64,000 nt of DNA from Lysobacter sp. M2-1 (GCF_022662495.1 NZ_JAKPBU010000007.1:1-64000); one strand, 5' to 3'. Positions 1-10,089 are shown, counted from the first letter of the stretch. The notes: generated by a model not told the origin, from the sequence alone. Program-made: numbers and translations.

Positions 1-1205
1 CGCGTCGCCGGGCGCGGGGGGTGGGGCGCGCAGCGCCTGGGGGGGGGGCAGGTGCGAGGCGCGCCGAACCGGCAGCAGCGCGCCGGCCAGCGCGCTGCCC
101 AGACTGACCGCGAACGCCAGCCACAAGGTCGGGACGGGAATCGTGAAGTCGAGATAGGGCAGGCGGTAGAAGTCGCGGTACACGTCGGCGAGCAGCGATC
201 CGAGCCAGGCGCCGAGCGCGATGCCAAGCAGCGCGCCCAACAGGCCGATCAGCGCGGCGTAGCCGGCGTAATGGCCTGCGATCTCGCGCTGGCTGTAGCC
301 GAATGCCTTGAGCGTGCCGATCTGCTCGCGCTGGCCCGCAATCACACGGGCCAGCACCACGTACAGCACGAACGCGGCGACCCCGAGAAACACCCCCGGG
401 AACAGTTGCGCCATCACCGTGAGCTGGCGGAATTCTTCCTCCAGATAGCGGTGCGAAAGCTGGTCCTTCCGCAGGATCGCGCCGGTACCGCCGTAGCGTG
501 CCAGGATGCGATCGACGGCGACCAGGACCGCCGCGCCGCTCGCACCCGGCTGCAGCCGCAGGGCGACGTTGTTGAAGGCATCGCGCAGGTCGATCGCGGT
601 TTCCAGCGCCGGACGCGGCACCCACACGATCGCGTAGCGCAGGGGGTCGGGGAACGAAGACTGCGGTGCCAGCTGTGCGACGAACTCGGGCGACCCGGCA
701 ATGCCGACGATACGGAACGCCCCCCGGTGCCCATGCAGGGTCAGCACGATCTCATCGCCCGGGCGCAGGCCGTGCGCCTCGGCGAAAGCATCGCTGATCG
801 CAAGGGTGTCGCGCTCGTCGCCCCTGGGGGCACGGCCGTCGATCACATGCAGGCGGTCGAGCCTGGACTGCCCGTATTCCGGAATGCTCACCGCCTGGAT
901 CTGGACGGGATCGGCGAAGCCCTCCACCTCGCCACGGCCGAACGCGACCACGCGCGTGTCGACCGCGGCGACGCCTTCGATCCCGCGCAGCCGCGCGGCC
1001 ATCGCTTCAGGCGCGCGCTTGAGCCCGGCGAAGACGTCGGCAAAGGCCTGCTCACGGTAGTAGCGGTCGCGGCTGCGCTGCAGCGAATGCAGCGTGGCCA
1101 TGGACATGATCAGCATGGCCACGCCCACGGCATTGACCAGCACGATCGCCAGCACCTGGCCACGCAGGTGCCACAGGTCGCGCAGGCGCTTGCGTCCCAG
1201 CGCGC

Positions 1206-1209
<4 letters not shown>
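1..1209 (-). CDS. FtsX-like ABC transporter permease, C-terminus cut by the window edge
   Basis: Inner-membrane permease subunit of a MacB/LolC-type ABC exporter. The frame starts at a GTG (1207-1209) whose bases overlap the TGA of the ATPase gene upstream, so the two are translationally coupled, and it stays open to base 1. The first 25 residues read as a basic segment and a transmembrane helix ([20 protein letters not shown]), followed by a periplasmic domain with the mixed composition usual in FtsX-family proteins. Near base 60 the frame leaves a hydrophobic stretch and enters a Pro-rich LPPPQAL segment typical of the end of an FtsX repeat. A second repeat may lie outside the window. The substrate cannot be told from sequence. 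Confidence 0.85.
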
Positions 1210-1961
<752 letters not shown>

Positions 1962-1969
1962 CGCCGGCG

Positions 1970-2341
1970 TCAGGTTTCGGGCAGGCTGCCGCTGGCGGGA
2001 GGTTGAACCCTTGCCCGGTCGCGCTCGATCCGGACATGATCTTCGAGCTGCCGGCGCATTGCTTCGAACGCATCGTGCGCCGCCAGGTAAGGATCTTCGT
2101 GCCGTCGGTCCGGGAGTGCGACGTCACCGGCCTCGAAAACGCGACCCGGCATGGTCAGGCGGATGCGGACGAGATAGTGATTGCCCTGGCGGTGGCGGTT
2201 TTCGTTGCGCCGGACGGTCACGTCGCAAGCCTGGAGCCGCGGTGCGAACCGCGCAAGCCTTGCGGCGTGGCGCTGGATGTCTTCGCGCAATGCGGGCGAG
2301 GGCGACATGCCTTGGAAGGCGACCGTGGTTTCGATGGACAT
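1970..2341 (-). CDS. hpf: HPF/RaiA-family ribosome hibernation factor
   Basis: About 123 residues with the sigma-54 modulation/S30EA fold: an opening beta strand ([12 protein letters not shown]), a helix rich in Arg/Ala, a strand with a DVTVRRNE-like turn and a long C-terminal helix ([17 protein letters not shown]). Proteins of this family bind the 30S decoding centre and silence ribosomes in stationary phase or energy stress. The length matches short HPF; there is no long C-terminal dimerisation domain. It is the first gene of the exporter operon. An FNR-type box lies at 2396-2409 with a TAGGCT -10 element at 2369-2374 on its strand, so induction at low oxygen or under stress is likely. Confidence 0.85.
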   Translation of the reverse strand: MSIETTVAFQGMSPSPALREDIQRHAARLARFAPRLQACDVTVRRNENRHRQGNHYLVRIRLTMPGRVFEAGDVALPDRRHEDPYLAAHDAFEAMRRQLEDHVRIERDRARVQPPASGSLPET

Positions 2342-2395
2342 GAATACGTCCTCGCTGATCGGGATTCCAGCCTAAAGGCGCCAGCCATCGGGACT

Positions 2396-2409
2396 TTGAT
2401 CCAGATCAG
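2396..2409 (-). promoter_or_regulatory. FNR-type box (A) and -10 for the hpf-ABC operon
   Basis: TTGATCCAGATCAG matches the FNR/ANR consensus TTGAT-N4-ATCAA with one mismatch in the last base. Reading on the minus strand, 21 nt separate the box from TAGGCT at 2369-2374, the spacing of a class II activated promoter, with the hpf start about 28 nt further on. Confidence 0.7.
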
Positions 2410-2449
2410 GCCTGAGCCGCGGCCCGCGGCGCCGGCGCGTGCGGATCAT

Positions 2450-2463
2450 TTGATCCTGATCAA
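2450..2463 (+). promoter_or_regulatory. FNR-type box (B) and -10 for hsp20
   Basis: TTGATCCTGATCAA is a perfect TTGAT-N4-ATCAA palindrome. The -10-like TAGCTT lies at 2485-2490, 21 nt after the box, and hsp20 starts at 2554. Boxes A and B sit back to back in the divergent hpf/hsp20 control region. Confidence 0.8.
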
Positions 2464-2553
2464 GGTGCGCGCCGCGGGCGGGGCTAGCTTGGCCATGTTC
2501 CGTAGCAATCCGTGCCGGAACTCCTGACCCCCCGCATCCAGAGGAGTTTTGCC

Positions 2554-2997
2554 ATGACCAGTCTGACCCGTTGGAACCCGTTCCGCTCCCAGCAGCGCTT
2601 CGATCTGGTGAGCGATGTCGACGATCTGTTCCGCAGCCTGTCGTTCCGGCCGACGCTGCGCGACTTCGAGGCGTCGCCGGAGATCCGCATGAACGTGAGC
2701 GAGGACGAGAAAGCCTATCTCGTCTCGGCGGAGATCCCGGGCGTCAAGAAGGAAGACATCGAGATCTCCGTGGAAGGCAACCAGGTCACCATCCAGGCCG
2801 AGGTCAAGCGCGACGAAACCCGGGAAAGCGCCAAGGAAATCCACAGCGAGCGCTTCATCGGCAAGTCCTACCGCGCGTTCACGCTACCGCAGGAGATCGA
2901 CAGCAGCGCGTGCGAGGCGAAATACGACAACGGCGTGCTGACGCTGAAACTGCCCAAGAAGTCGAACGGGCACAGCACCCGCGTGGCGATCAACTGA
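2554..2997 (+). CDS. Small heat shock protein, Hsp20 family
   Basis: ATP-independent holdase chaperone of 147 residues. The alpha-crystallin domain spans roughly residues 38-140 and ends with the family motif YDNGVLTLKLPKK; the N-terminus has the usual RWNPFRSQQRFD type of segment. The ATG at 2554 is chosen because GAGGAG lies 8 nt upstream; an earlier in-frame ATG at 2512 lacks this. It lies downstream of FNR-type box B and upstream of the exported coiled-coil gene. Hsp20 genes of this HspC2 type are often found with universal stress proteins in oxygen-regulated stress islands, which fits the rest of this window. Confidence 0.95.
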   Translation: MTSLTRWNPFRSQQRFDLVSDVDDLFRSLSFRPTLRDFEASPEIRMNVSEDEKAYLVSAEIPGVKKEDIEISVEGNQVTIQAEVKRDETRESAKEIHSERFIGKSYRAFTLPQEIDSSACEAKYDNGVLTLKLPKKSNGHSTRVAIN

Positions 2998-3059
2998 CAT
3001 CAGGCCGCCCGCCAACGCCGCCTCCGGAGCACCATCGGCAAAATCACGAGGAGCCCGAC

Positions 3060-3590
3060 ATGCATGCCATCATGAACCGTTGCGGCGCCTTTGCCGTATT
3101 GTTCGCAATTCTCGGCCCTGTCGCAGCGCAGGAGCCGGCGGAGCCGGCGCCGCAGGAAAAAGTTTCGTCCACTGCGGGCGAGCGCGAGGAGATGCGCAGG
3201 GAAGTCGAGGAGGCGGCACGCGCGATCGAAGCCTATTCGCTCGCGCGTCGCGACGAGGCGCAACAGCGCGCCAGGGCCGCGATCGATGCCATGGATCGGC
3301 AGATCCAGCAGCTGCAGGCCGATCTGGATCGCGGCACGGAGCGTATGAGCGCCGCCGCGCGCGCCAACCGCGAGCGGGCGATGGCGGATCTGCGCGCCCA
3401 GAGTACGGAGCTCTCCGCCCGGTATCGCACGATGCAGGACAGCTCGGCTGACGCCTGGAGCCGGATCAGGGACGAGTTCGTCAGCGCCTATCGGCGCATC
3501 GCCGAGGCCGTGCGCCAGGCGGGCGCCGAATCCGACACGCAGGAGCCCGCGGAAGAGAAACCTGCAGAAGAATCCAGCCCTTCCCCTTAG
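3060..3590 (+). CDS. Exported coiled-coil stress protein, paralogue of 34341-34859
   Basis: Unrecognised exact function. The 176-residue product has a signal peptide (hydrophobic AVLFAILGPVAAQ, cleavage near residue 24) and an acidic, Ala/Arg/Glu-rich mature part that should form long helices or a coiled coil, with almost no Gly or Pro until an acidic tail. It resembles what is loosely annotated as the sll1863-type stress response family. Start 3060 has GAGGAG 6 nt upstream; ATG 3072 is an alternative. A second copy at 34341-34859 shares the segments EMRREV-EA-RAIEAYS and a C-terminal A-W-R-RD-FV-AYR. Both copies lie beside FNR-type boxes and encode periplasmic proteins. Confidence 0.8.
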   Translation: MHAIMNRCGAFAVLFAILGPVAAQEPAEPAPQEKVSSTAGEREEMRREVEEAARAIEAYSLARRDEAQQRARAAIDAMDRQIQQLQADLDRGTERMSAAARANRERAMADLRAQSTELSARYRTMQDSSADAWSRIRDEFVSAYRRIAEAVRQAGAESDTQEPAEEKPAEESSPSP

Positions 3591-3617
3591 GGCGATGACA
3601 CTTGAGGAAGCGACGCC

Positions 3618-3932
3618 ATGATGCATAGAGACGCAACGCGACTGAAACGGGATGCGCAGAGGGTGTTCGAGGACTTCGAACGGATCGTCGGCGAGATTTC
3701 GCAGAGCGGCGAGGAACGGGCCGATGCGACCGCCAGGCAGCTTCGCAATGGCGCAGACCAGATGCGCGATCGCCTGATCGACATGGGAGAAAGCGCGGTG
3801 GTACGGGCGCGACGCGCCGGCAGGCATGCGCGTACCTATGCCCGCAGCCATCCGTGGGCGACGGGCAATGTCGCTCTGGCGGCCGTCGCTGTTATCGCCA
3901 TCGGCCTGCTGGTTCGGCGACGTCGGGGCTGA
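3618..3932 (+). CDS. DUF883/ElaB-YqjD-like membrane-anchored protein
   Basis: A 104-residue protein with an amphipathic, charged helical N-terminus, a conserved RSHPWATGNVALAAVAVIAIG transition and one C-terminal transmembrane helix ending in RRRR, the standard build of the DUF883 (ElaB/YqjD) family. E. coli members are stationary-phase inner-membrane proteins that bind ribosomes. Starting at the ATG at 3618 (a second ATG follows at once), GAGGAAG is about 7 nt upstream. It is the third gene of the hsp20 transcript, 27 nt after the coiled-coil gene, so a ribosome-linked role would mirror the divergent hibernation factor. Confidence 0.88.
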   Translation: MMHRDATRLKRDAQRVFEDFERIVGEISQSGEERADATARQLRNGADQMRDRLIDMGESAVVRARRAGRHARTYARSHPWATGNVALAAVAVIAIGLLVRRRRG

Positions 3933-3999
3933 CCCCGCTTATCCTCCAGCGCCGGGCAACTGGTCAGGCCACGCTTTCCGATGGAATGAATGCAGCCGA

Positions 4000-4524
4000 C
4001 TAGCTCCGATGCTGCCTGCGGGAGGCGAGAAACGGCCTCGGCGGAGCCCACAGCAACAGCGCGCATGCCGGGCCTATGACGAGGACATGGATCATCAGCA
4101 AAGCCACCAGCCATTCACCGCTGGCCTGCTGCTCCGGCGCTGCGCTCAAGGGGATGACGATCCAGTTCAGAAAGGCGAAAGCGAGCGCGCCGTAGGGCAG
4201 GGCCCAGCGCAGGGGATGGCTTGCGATCGTGCCGAAGTGCCGGCCGAGCCAGCGGTAGGTCGCAATCTCGACAACGGCTGTCGCGTAAAGGACACCTATT
4301 CCAAGCAGGACGCCCCAGCCACCAAGCGCGCGCGCGGAGTCGACTCCCACGACCCAGGCCGCCGGAGCGCGTGCGACTGCTTCCAGGGATACCCCCAGAA
4401 AACTCCAGTAAATGCCGCACGCCCACAGGTCCAGGCAGGCGACCGCGGCGGCAGCCAGGGGCAGGGGCAGGGCCAGTGGAATGGCGGCTCGGGGATGAGA
4501 ATGCGGGATCGTCGCGCTGCGCAT
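4000..4524 (-). CDS. Hypothetical four-helix inner-membrane protein
   Basis: I do not recognise the family. With the ATG at 4524 the product has 174 residues and about four hydrophobic segments (near residues 14-34, 62-85, 103-122 and 138-158), with short charged loops including a TYRWLGRH segment. The frame is open further upstream to 4716, but that part is Arg/Gly/Ser-rich and unlike membrane protein; ATG 4557 is another possible start. It converges with the DUF883 gene and has no co-directional close neighbour. No signal peptide, cofactor motif or enzyme signature is visible. Confidence 0.55.
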   Translation of the reverse strand: MRSATIPHSHPRAAIPLALPLPLAAAAVACLDLWACGIYWSFLGVSLEAVARAPAAWVVGVDSARALGGWGVLLGIGVLYATAVVEIATYRWLGRHFGTIASHPLRWALPYGALAFAFLNWIVIPLSAAPEQQASGEWLVALLMIHVLVIGPACALLLWAPPRPFLASRRQHRS

Positions 4525-4738
4525 CGTTTTCACCACAAGGGACGGGATTGGCCCCATCCCACCGCCAAAAACTGGACCTGGCAAGGTCCGATGCAGGTGA
4601 ATCGAATGGAGCCAAATCCGAGCGCCCTTGCGTCGGCCTGGCCATCCACTGCAGGGCAGGCGGACATCCGACGAACCGCCCCGGTATCCGGAAGAACCAG
4701 ACAAGGACGCCGCCAAGTTGCGTATTTGTCAGTGGCGT

Positions 4739-6355
4739 TCAGACCAATGCGCGATACGAAAAACGCCGGAGCAGTACGCTTCCACGGTTGGCGGCGTAAA
4801 TGCCCACCTTGAGGCTGAGGAAGCCACCGAAGACGTTGTGGTGGATTCCCGAGACCTCCATGCGATGGCCATGCTGGACCCAGGTCTTGCCTGCATCGTG
4901 CGAGTAGTGACAGGTCACGATGTGCCGGTCGTTGGTCAGCCGGATACGCACGTTGTGCGTCGGCAGCGATTGCCGCATCCACGGCTGTTCTTCGGCGAAC
5001 TGGTAGGTCCTCATTTCGGTGGGCGTGAAGCCCACTCCGACGAATGCCTTGTGGTTATAGAACAGCAGCAGCCCGCCTTCGACCCCGTCGTCGAGTTCGA
5101 GCGTCGCCTCGGCGACGTAGGCGCGGTCGCCGACGATGCACGTAAGCGGCGGGCTGTCCACCGGAGAGCGACCCTTGGCGGCGATGCGCAAACCTTTGGA
5201 CTCGTAGCGAACCCGCTGCCTCTCATCAGGCGCGGGATCATGGAAGCTCCACTGCACCCCGAAGCGGTCGGCGCTGAAATCGTCCGACAGGGCGAAGCCA
5301 GAGGCGCCGGCGCGGCCGCCCTTCGGCTTGGGCAAGGGCCGGGAAAGATCGCCACCCAGCGCCCGGAACCAGCCGTCCCCGGTCCATTCGATGGGCTCGA
5401 GCAGGGTCTGCCGTCCGAGCGTGCGGAAGCCGTTCTCGTACCCGTGGTAGATCATCCACCAGTCGCCCGCCGGTCCTTCCACCAGCGACGCATGTCCGCG
5501 CGACCACCACGGTTCATCGGCGGACTGCGTACGGACCAGCGGATTGTGCGGGCAGTGTTCCCAGGGGCCGTGGATCGATCGGGAGCGCGCCGCGATCACC
5601 ATGTGTCCGGTCGGAGGGCCAGCAGTGCCGCCCACGGCAGTCACCAGATAAAACCATTCCCCGTGGCGCAGCAGCTTCGGGCCTTCGGGCGCGAAGTTCT
5701 CCACGATCCAATCGTCGGGATACCGCCATGGGCTGTAGGCCGGTTCAAGCGCGCCGTCGGTTGCCAGGCCATCGTCGGTCAGGCGGATCTTGCGGATGCC
5801 GTTGACGAACAGATAGCGCTTGCCGTCCTCGCCCACGACATGGCCGGGGTCGATGCAGCCGTGGATCTTCAGATCGACCGGATCGCTCCACGGCCCGCGG
5901 ATGTCGTCGGCCCAGATCGCATAGATCGACCAGCCCTTTTCGTCAGGGTCGGCGGGGATGTAGATGAAGTAGCGATCGCCATGCTTGCACAGGTCGACCG
6001 CCCAGACCACGCCGAGCGATTTGGAGAGGGCCGCCGCAATCGGTGCCCAGTTCACCAGATCCGTGGAATGCCAGATCACCAGGCCCGGATACGAGTAAAA
6101 GGACGAGAACGTCATGTAGTAATCGCCACCGTCCTTCAGCACGGTGGGATCGGGATGGTCGCCGGCAACGATCGGGTTCAGGAAGGTTCCGTCGCCGCGG
6201 TCGGCCTTGCGCTGATCTTCGATGCCGGTTCCCCAATGCGGAGCCGGGTGACTGTCCGCCCCGTTGCGGACGCGGTCCGCTCCCCGGGCGAAGGGCGCGG
6301 ATACGGCGCCCGCCAATAGCGCCTTGAAGGCAGCGCGACGGGTGGTGGTCGCCAC
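4739..6355 (-). CDS. GH43-family glycoside hydrolase (beta-xylosidase/alpha-L-arabinofuranosidase type), exported
   Basis: Five-bladed beta-propeller glycosidase acting on xylo- or arabino-oligosaccharides. The start is the GTG at 6353-6355, 2 nt after the dehydratase stop, giving about 538 residues; the frame upstream of it overlaps the dehydratase and is shadow. It opens with a Tat-like or Sec signal (TTTRRAAFKALLAG). The catalytic base is the Asp of HPDP near residue 69, and FAPEGPKLL holds the likely general acid Glu. A C-terminal beta-sandwich of roughly 190 residues follows the propeller, as in larger GH43 enzymes. Its place in the sugar-acid operon argues for release of L-arabinose or xylose outside the cytoplasm for uptake by the nearby transporter. 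Confidence 0.88.
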   Translation of the reverse strand: MATTTRRAAFKALLAGAVSAPFARGADRVRNGADSHPAPHWGTGIEDQRKADRGDGTFLNPIVAGDHPDPTVLKDGGDYYMTFSSFYSYPGLVIWHSTDLVNWAPIAAALSKSLGVVWAVDLCKHGDRYFIYIPADPDEKGWSIYAIWADDIRGPWSDPVDLKIHGCIDPGHVVGEDGKRYLFVNGIRKIRLTDDGLATDGALEPAYSPWRYPDDWIVENFAPEGPKLLRHGEWFYLVTAVGGTAGPPTGHMVIAARSRSIHGPWEHCPHNPLVRTQSADEPWWSRGHASLVEGPAGDWWMIYHGYENGFRTLGRQTLLEPIEWTGDGWFRALGGDLSRPLPKPKGGRAGASGFALSDDFSADRFGVQWSFHDPAPDERQRVRYESKGLRIAAKGRSPVDSPPLTCIVGDRAYVAEATLELDDGVEGGLLLFYNHKAFVGVGFTPTEMRTYQFAEEQPWMRQSLPTHNVRIRLTNDRHIVTCHYSHDAGKTWVQHGHRMEVSGIHHNVFGGFLSLKVGIYAANRGSVLLRRFSYRALV

Positions 6356-6357
6356 CT

Positions 6358-8082
6358 TCAGTGCGAATCGCGCGGCACGTCGGCGCCGCTGCCACCGACC
6401 AGGATGTCCAGGTCCGCGCCCAGGTGCGCCTGTTGCACGTGATCGATATAGAGCTTGGCCCAGCCGCGCTCGGGCGCTGGAGGCGGCGTCCACTGCGCAC
6501 GACGCACGGCAAGTTCGTCGTCCGATACCTCCAGGTGTAGGCGGCGCCCCGGTACGTCGAGTTCGATGATGTCGCCGTCGCGGACCAGGGCCAGGTTGCC
6601 GCCGGCGGCCGCCTCGGGCGAGGTGTGCAGCACCACGGTGCCGTAGGCGGTGCCGCTCATGCGCGCATCGGAAATGCGCACCATGTCGGTGATGCCTTTG
6701 CGCAGCAGCTTGGGAGGCAGCGGCATGTTGCCGACCTCGGCCATGCCCGGATAACCGCGCGGTCCGCAGTTCTTCAACACCATGATGCTGTTTTCATCGA
6801 TTTCCAGCGCCTCGTCGTCGATGCGCGCCTTGAAGTCCTCGATGTTCTCGAACACCACCGCTGGACCACGATGGCGCAGCAGTGCCGGGGACGCGGCCGA
6901 AGGTTTGATCACCGCGCCGTCCGGCGACAGGTTTCCGCGCAATACCGCGATGCCGGCTTCGACCCGGATCGGATCGGCCAAGGGCCGGATCACATCGTGG
7001 TCCCAGCACGGCGCATCGGCGATGTTATCGCCCAGGGTCCGGCCGTTGACGGTCAGGCAATCCAGGTGCAGGTGACCGGCGATTTCGCGCAGCAGCGCGG
7101 GCAGGCCACCGGCATAGAAGAAGTCCTCCATCAGGAACTGGCCCGATGGCTTGAGGTTAAGCAGGCACGGCAGCTTGGAGCCGAGTTGGTCCCAGTCGTC
7201 GAGGTCGAGGGGTACGCCGATGCGACCGGCCAGGGCGAGCAGGTGGATCACCGCATTGGTCGATCCGCCGATAGCGGCATTGGTCTTGATCGCGTTCTCG
7301 AAGGCGCTGCGGGTCAGCACCTTGGACATGCGTAGATCTTCGTGAACCATCTCCACGATGCGGCGGCCGGTGAGCTGGGCCAGGCGCGAGCGGCGCGAAT
7401 CCACTGCCGGGATAGCGGCGTTCTCGGGCAACGACATGCCCAGCGCCTCCACCATGCTGGCCATGGTCGAAGCCGTACCCATGGTCATGCAGCTGCCTGT
7501 GGAGCGCTGCATGCAGGCCTCTGCCTCGATGAACTCCTCCTGGGTCAGGGTGCCGGCGCGGACCATCTCCGACATGTGGATCACCCCGGTGCCCGAGCCG
7601 ATCGGTTTGCCGCGCCAGTTGCCCGACAGGGAGGGACCACCGGACAAGCCGATGGAGGGCAGATCGACGCTGGCGGCGCCCATCAGCAATGCAGGCGTGG
7701 TCTTGTCGCAGCCCATCAGCAGCACGACGCCATCGATCGGGTTGGCGCGGATCGACTCTTCCACGTCCATGCTGACCAGGTTGCGGAACAGCATGGCGGT
7801 GGGCCGGACCTGGGTTTCGCCCAGCGACATCACCGGAAATTCCAGCGGAAAACCGCCGGCCTCATACACCCCGCGTTTGACGAACTCGGCGAGTTCGCGG
7901 AAATGGCCGTTGCAGGGGGTCAGTTCCGACCATGTGTTGCAGATGCCGATGACCGGGCGGCCATCGAACATGTCATGCGGGTTGCCGGCGCTCTTGAGCC
8001 AGCTGCGGTAGTAGAAACCTTGCTTGCCTTCGCGCCCGAACCAGGACTGGCTACGCAACTGCGGCTTTTTGGGAGAACCCAT
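6358..8082 (-). CDS. IlvD/Edd-family sugar-acid dehydratase, likely L-arabinonate dehydratase
   Basis: Iron-sulfur dehydratase converting an aldonic acid to its 2-keto-3-deoxy acid. The 574-residue product matches pentonate dehydratases rather than dihydroxyacid dehydratase in its GSPKKPQLRSQSWFGREGKQG opening, and carries cluster cysteines in TPCNGH (near 57), LMGCDKTTP (near 125) and GSCMTMGTAST. ATG 8082 has GAGGAA upstream; the long N-terminal extension of the frame is not protein-like. It heads a two-gene operon with the GH43 gene and is divergent from the SDR dehydrogenase, with an ACATATATGT palindrome between. The arabinonate assignment rests on the SDR, AraD1 and YtfQ-type transporter context; xylonate or fuconate remain possible. 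Confidence 0.88.
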   Translation of the reverse strand: MGSPKKPQLRSQSWFGREGKQGFYYRSWLKSAGNPHDMFDGRPVIGICNTWSELTPCNGHFRELAEFVKRGVYEAGGFPLEFPVMSLGETQVRPTAMLFRNLVSMDVEESIRANPIDGVVLLMGCDKTTPALLMGAASVDLPSIGLSGGPSLSGNWRGKPIGSGTGVIHMSEMVRAGTLTQEEFIEAEACMQRSTGSCMTMGTASTMASMVEALGMSLPENAAIPAVDSRRSRLAQLTGRRIVEMVHEDLRMSKVLTRSAFENAIKTNAAIGGSTNAVIHLLALAGRIGVPLDLDDWDQLGSKLPCLLNLKPSGQFLMEDFFYAGGLPALLREIAGHLHLDCLTVNGRTLGDNIADAPCWDHDVIRPLADPIRVEAGIAVLRGNLSPDGAVIKPSAASPALLRHRGPAVVFENIEDFKARIDDEALEIDENSIMVLKNCGPRGYPGMAEVGNMPLPPKLLRKGITDMVRISDARMSGTAYGTVVLHTSPEAAAGGNLALVRDGDIIELDVPGRRLHLEVSDDELAVRRAQWTPPPAPERGWAKLYIDHVQQAHLGADLDILVGGSGADVPRDSH

Positions 8083-8221
8083 GCAGGCGGCATTCCTCGA
8101 GCTGGACCGTGAATTGACCAGGCCAACCCTTTGGCCGATCAGGCGGCGCTTTGCGGCTGCGATGCTACCGGGCATATTCATGCTGTAAAAATGCCAAATC
8201 AAAGCCAATCGATATCTGTTT

Positions 8222-8231
8222 ACATATATGT
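8222..8231. promoter_or_regulatory. AT-rich palindrome in the divergent dehydratase/SDR promoter
   Basis: ACATATATGT is a perfect 10-bp palindrome 35 nt before the SDR start and about 140 nt before the dehydratase start. It resembles the inverted repeat at 10105-10118 near the LysR gene, so it is a candidate operator for that regulator. Confidence 0.4.
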
Positions 8232-8265
8232 CATCCGGATCCAGTACCCCACGACGAGGCGAAAC

Positions 8266-9078
8266 ATGAGTACAGAAACAACTCCATCCCTCGCTGCGCA
8301 GGGCAGCGGAGTAGGGGAGGGTGCGATCTATCCGGATCTGGCCGGCCGGCCGGTTTTCATCACCGGCGGCGCAACGGGGATCGGGGAATCGTTGGTCGAG
8401 GGCTTTGCCCGGCAGAGGGCGCCGGTAGCGTTCGTCGATATCGACGAGGCTGCCAGTCGTGCATTGGCCGAGCGGCTGCAGGCACAAGGCCTGGCGTCGC
8501 CCTGGTGGCGTCGCGTCGACGTGACCGATGTCGATGCGTTACGTCATGCAGTGCTGGATGCCGCGACCGCATTGGGCGATTTCCATATCCTGGTCAACAA
8601 CGTGGGCAGCGATGATCGTCACCGCCTGGAAGAAGTGACGCCCGACTACTGGAACCAGCGGGTGGCGATCAACCAGCGCGCGGCGTTCTTCGCCATCCAG
8701 GCCGCCGTGCCGGGCATGCGTCGACGCGGCGGCGGTACGATCATCAATCTCGGCTCGACCGGTTGGCAGAGCAAGACCGGAGGCTATCCGGTGTACGCCA
8801 CGGCCAAGTCGTCGGTGAATGGGCTCACCCGCGGCCTGGCCCGTGAGCTCGGTGCCGACCGCATCCGCATCAACGTGCTGACTCCCGGCTGGGTCATGAC
8901 CGAGCGCCAGGTGACCCTGTGGCTGGATGCGGCCGGCGAACGCGACCTGCTGCGCAACCAATGTCTGCCGGACAAGGTCATGCCCGGAGACATCACCGCC
9001 ATGGCGCTGTTCCTGGCCTCGGATCAGGCCCGCGCCATCACTGCGCAGGAGTTCGTGGTCGACGCGGGCTGGACCTGA
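8266..9078 (+). CDS. SDR-family sugar 1-dehydrogenase (L-arabinose/D-xylose type)
   Basis: NAD(P)-dependent oxidoreductase of 270 residues that likely oxidises an aldopentose to its lactone, the first step of the oxidative pathway whose next enzyme is the divergent dehydratase. The Rossmann motif TGGATGIG is at residues 33-40, NNVGS near 111, catalytic Ser near 164 and Tyr177-Lys181 in YATAK. The ATG at 8266 is preceded by GAGGCGAA; upstream codons of the open frame include a stretch unlike protein. A lactonase and a ketoglutarate semialdehyde dehydrogenase, which would complete the pathway, are not in this window. Confidence 0.88.
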   Translation: MSTETTPSLAAQGSGVGEGAIYPDLAGRPVFITGGATGIGESLVEGFARQRAPVAFVDIDEAASRALAERLQAQGLASPWWRRVDVTDVDALRHAVLDAATALGDFHILVNNVGSDDRHRLEEVTPDYWNQRVAINQRAAFFAIQAAVPGMRRRGGGTIINLGSTGWQSKTGGYPVYATAKSSVNGLTRGLARELGADRIRINVLTPGWVMTERQVTLWLDAAGERDLLRNQCLPDKVMPGDITAMALFLASDQARAITAQEFVVDAGWT

Positions 9079-9117
9079 GCGTGCGGTCCCGGCGATGCCG
9101 TGGCTGCGGCCGCGATC

Positions 9118-10089
9118 TCATTCCTCGAGCCTGCGCGAGGACAGATCGACGCCGTACACCGGCACAGCCGCGGCCTTGAGCGCCTGCAACATGATCTTGG
9201 CACCGGGCGAGAGCAGCCAGTCGTTACGGGTGATGATGCCGAAGTAGTCCATCCGGCACGAGAGTTCCACCGGTACGGTGGCGACGATATTGTGCTTGGC
9301 GTAGTAGCTAGCGACATCGGTGGGCACCACCGCGATGTAGTCGCTTTCCTCCAGCATGCGCGGCAGGAACGCAAGCGCCGAACTCTCGATGATCCGCTTG
9401 GGCGGCTCCAGTCCGGCGCTCTGGAACATCAGCTCGAAGCGATGGCGCAGCACGCTGCCGGCAGGCGGCACGATCCAGCCGGCAGCTGCCAGTTCGGCCA
9501 GCGAGGGTTGTTCGATTTCCAGGATCGGATGGCGGGGACGGACGATGGCCGAAACATGTTCCTCGGCCAGCGCTTCGTAGTGCAGGTTGCGTTTGTCGTG
9601 GCGGGCGAAAAGACGCGCGACGAGGATGTCGAGCTTGTTCTGCGACAGCATCTCCAGCAGCACATCGCTGCTGTCCACCAGCAGGGTGACGCGCAGCAGC
9701 GGATGGTCGCGGGCCATTTGCACCATTGCCGCCGGCAGCAGGTTCATGGCCGGTCCGGTAATCGCGCCGACGCTGACGCTGCCGTAATAGCCGGCCTTGA
9801 GCGCCTCGATCTCGGAGCCGGCTTCGCGCAGGCTGGACAGGGCGATGCGCGCGTGGCGGATCATGGTCTCGCCATACCAGGTCGGCTGCATGCCGCGCGG
9901 CAATCGCTCGAACAGCGACACGCCCATCGTGTCCTCCAGGTCCTTGAGCAACTTCGACGCCGCCGGCTGGGACATGTTCAGCGCATCCGCTGCGCGTTGG
10001 GTGCTGCCTTCTTCGTCGATCGCGATCAGCAGCATCAGCTGCCGGGCCTTGAGGCGGGCGCGCACGAACCAGGGGGCGCTTTGGGCCAC
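9118..10089 (-). CDS. LysR-type transcriptional regulator, GbpR/AraR-like
   Basis: A 323-residue LysR regulator starting at a GTG (10087-10089). The winged helix-turn-helix is at about residues 14-70 (GSTQRAADALNMSQPAASK), followed by a linker helix and a two-lobed effector domain. LysR proteins of the GbpR group control sugar-binding-protein and ABC-transporter operons in Agrobacterium and Azospirillum, and GguC/AraD1 proteins occur in the same operons, so the pairing with the AraD1 gene next door is a good clue to function. It is convergent with the SDR gene and divergent from AraD1. An inverted repeat TATACA-AA-TGTATA lies 16 nt upstream of its start. Confidence 0.88.
   Translation of the reverse strand: MAQSAPWFVRARLKARQLMLLIAIDEEGSTQRAADALNMSQPAASKLLKDLEDTMGVSLFERLPRGMQPTWYGETMIRHARIALSSLREAGSEIEALKAGYYGSVSVGAITGPAMNLLPAAMVQMARDHPLLRVTLLVDSSDVLLEMLSQNKLDILVARLFARHDKRNLHYEALAEEHVSAIVRPRHPILEIEQPSLAELAAAGWIVPPAGSVLRHRFELMFQSAGLEPPKRIIESSALAFLPRMLEESDYIAVVPTDVASYYAKHNIVATVPVELSCRMDYFGIITRNDWLLSPGAKIMLQALKAAAVPVYGVDLSSRRLEE

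Noticed and set aside
3000-3851. A 283-codon minus-strand frame opposite the coiled-coil gene
   Set aside because: Shadow; the plus-strand genes have signal peptide, ribosome-binding sites and a paralogue.
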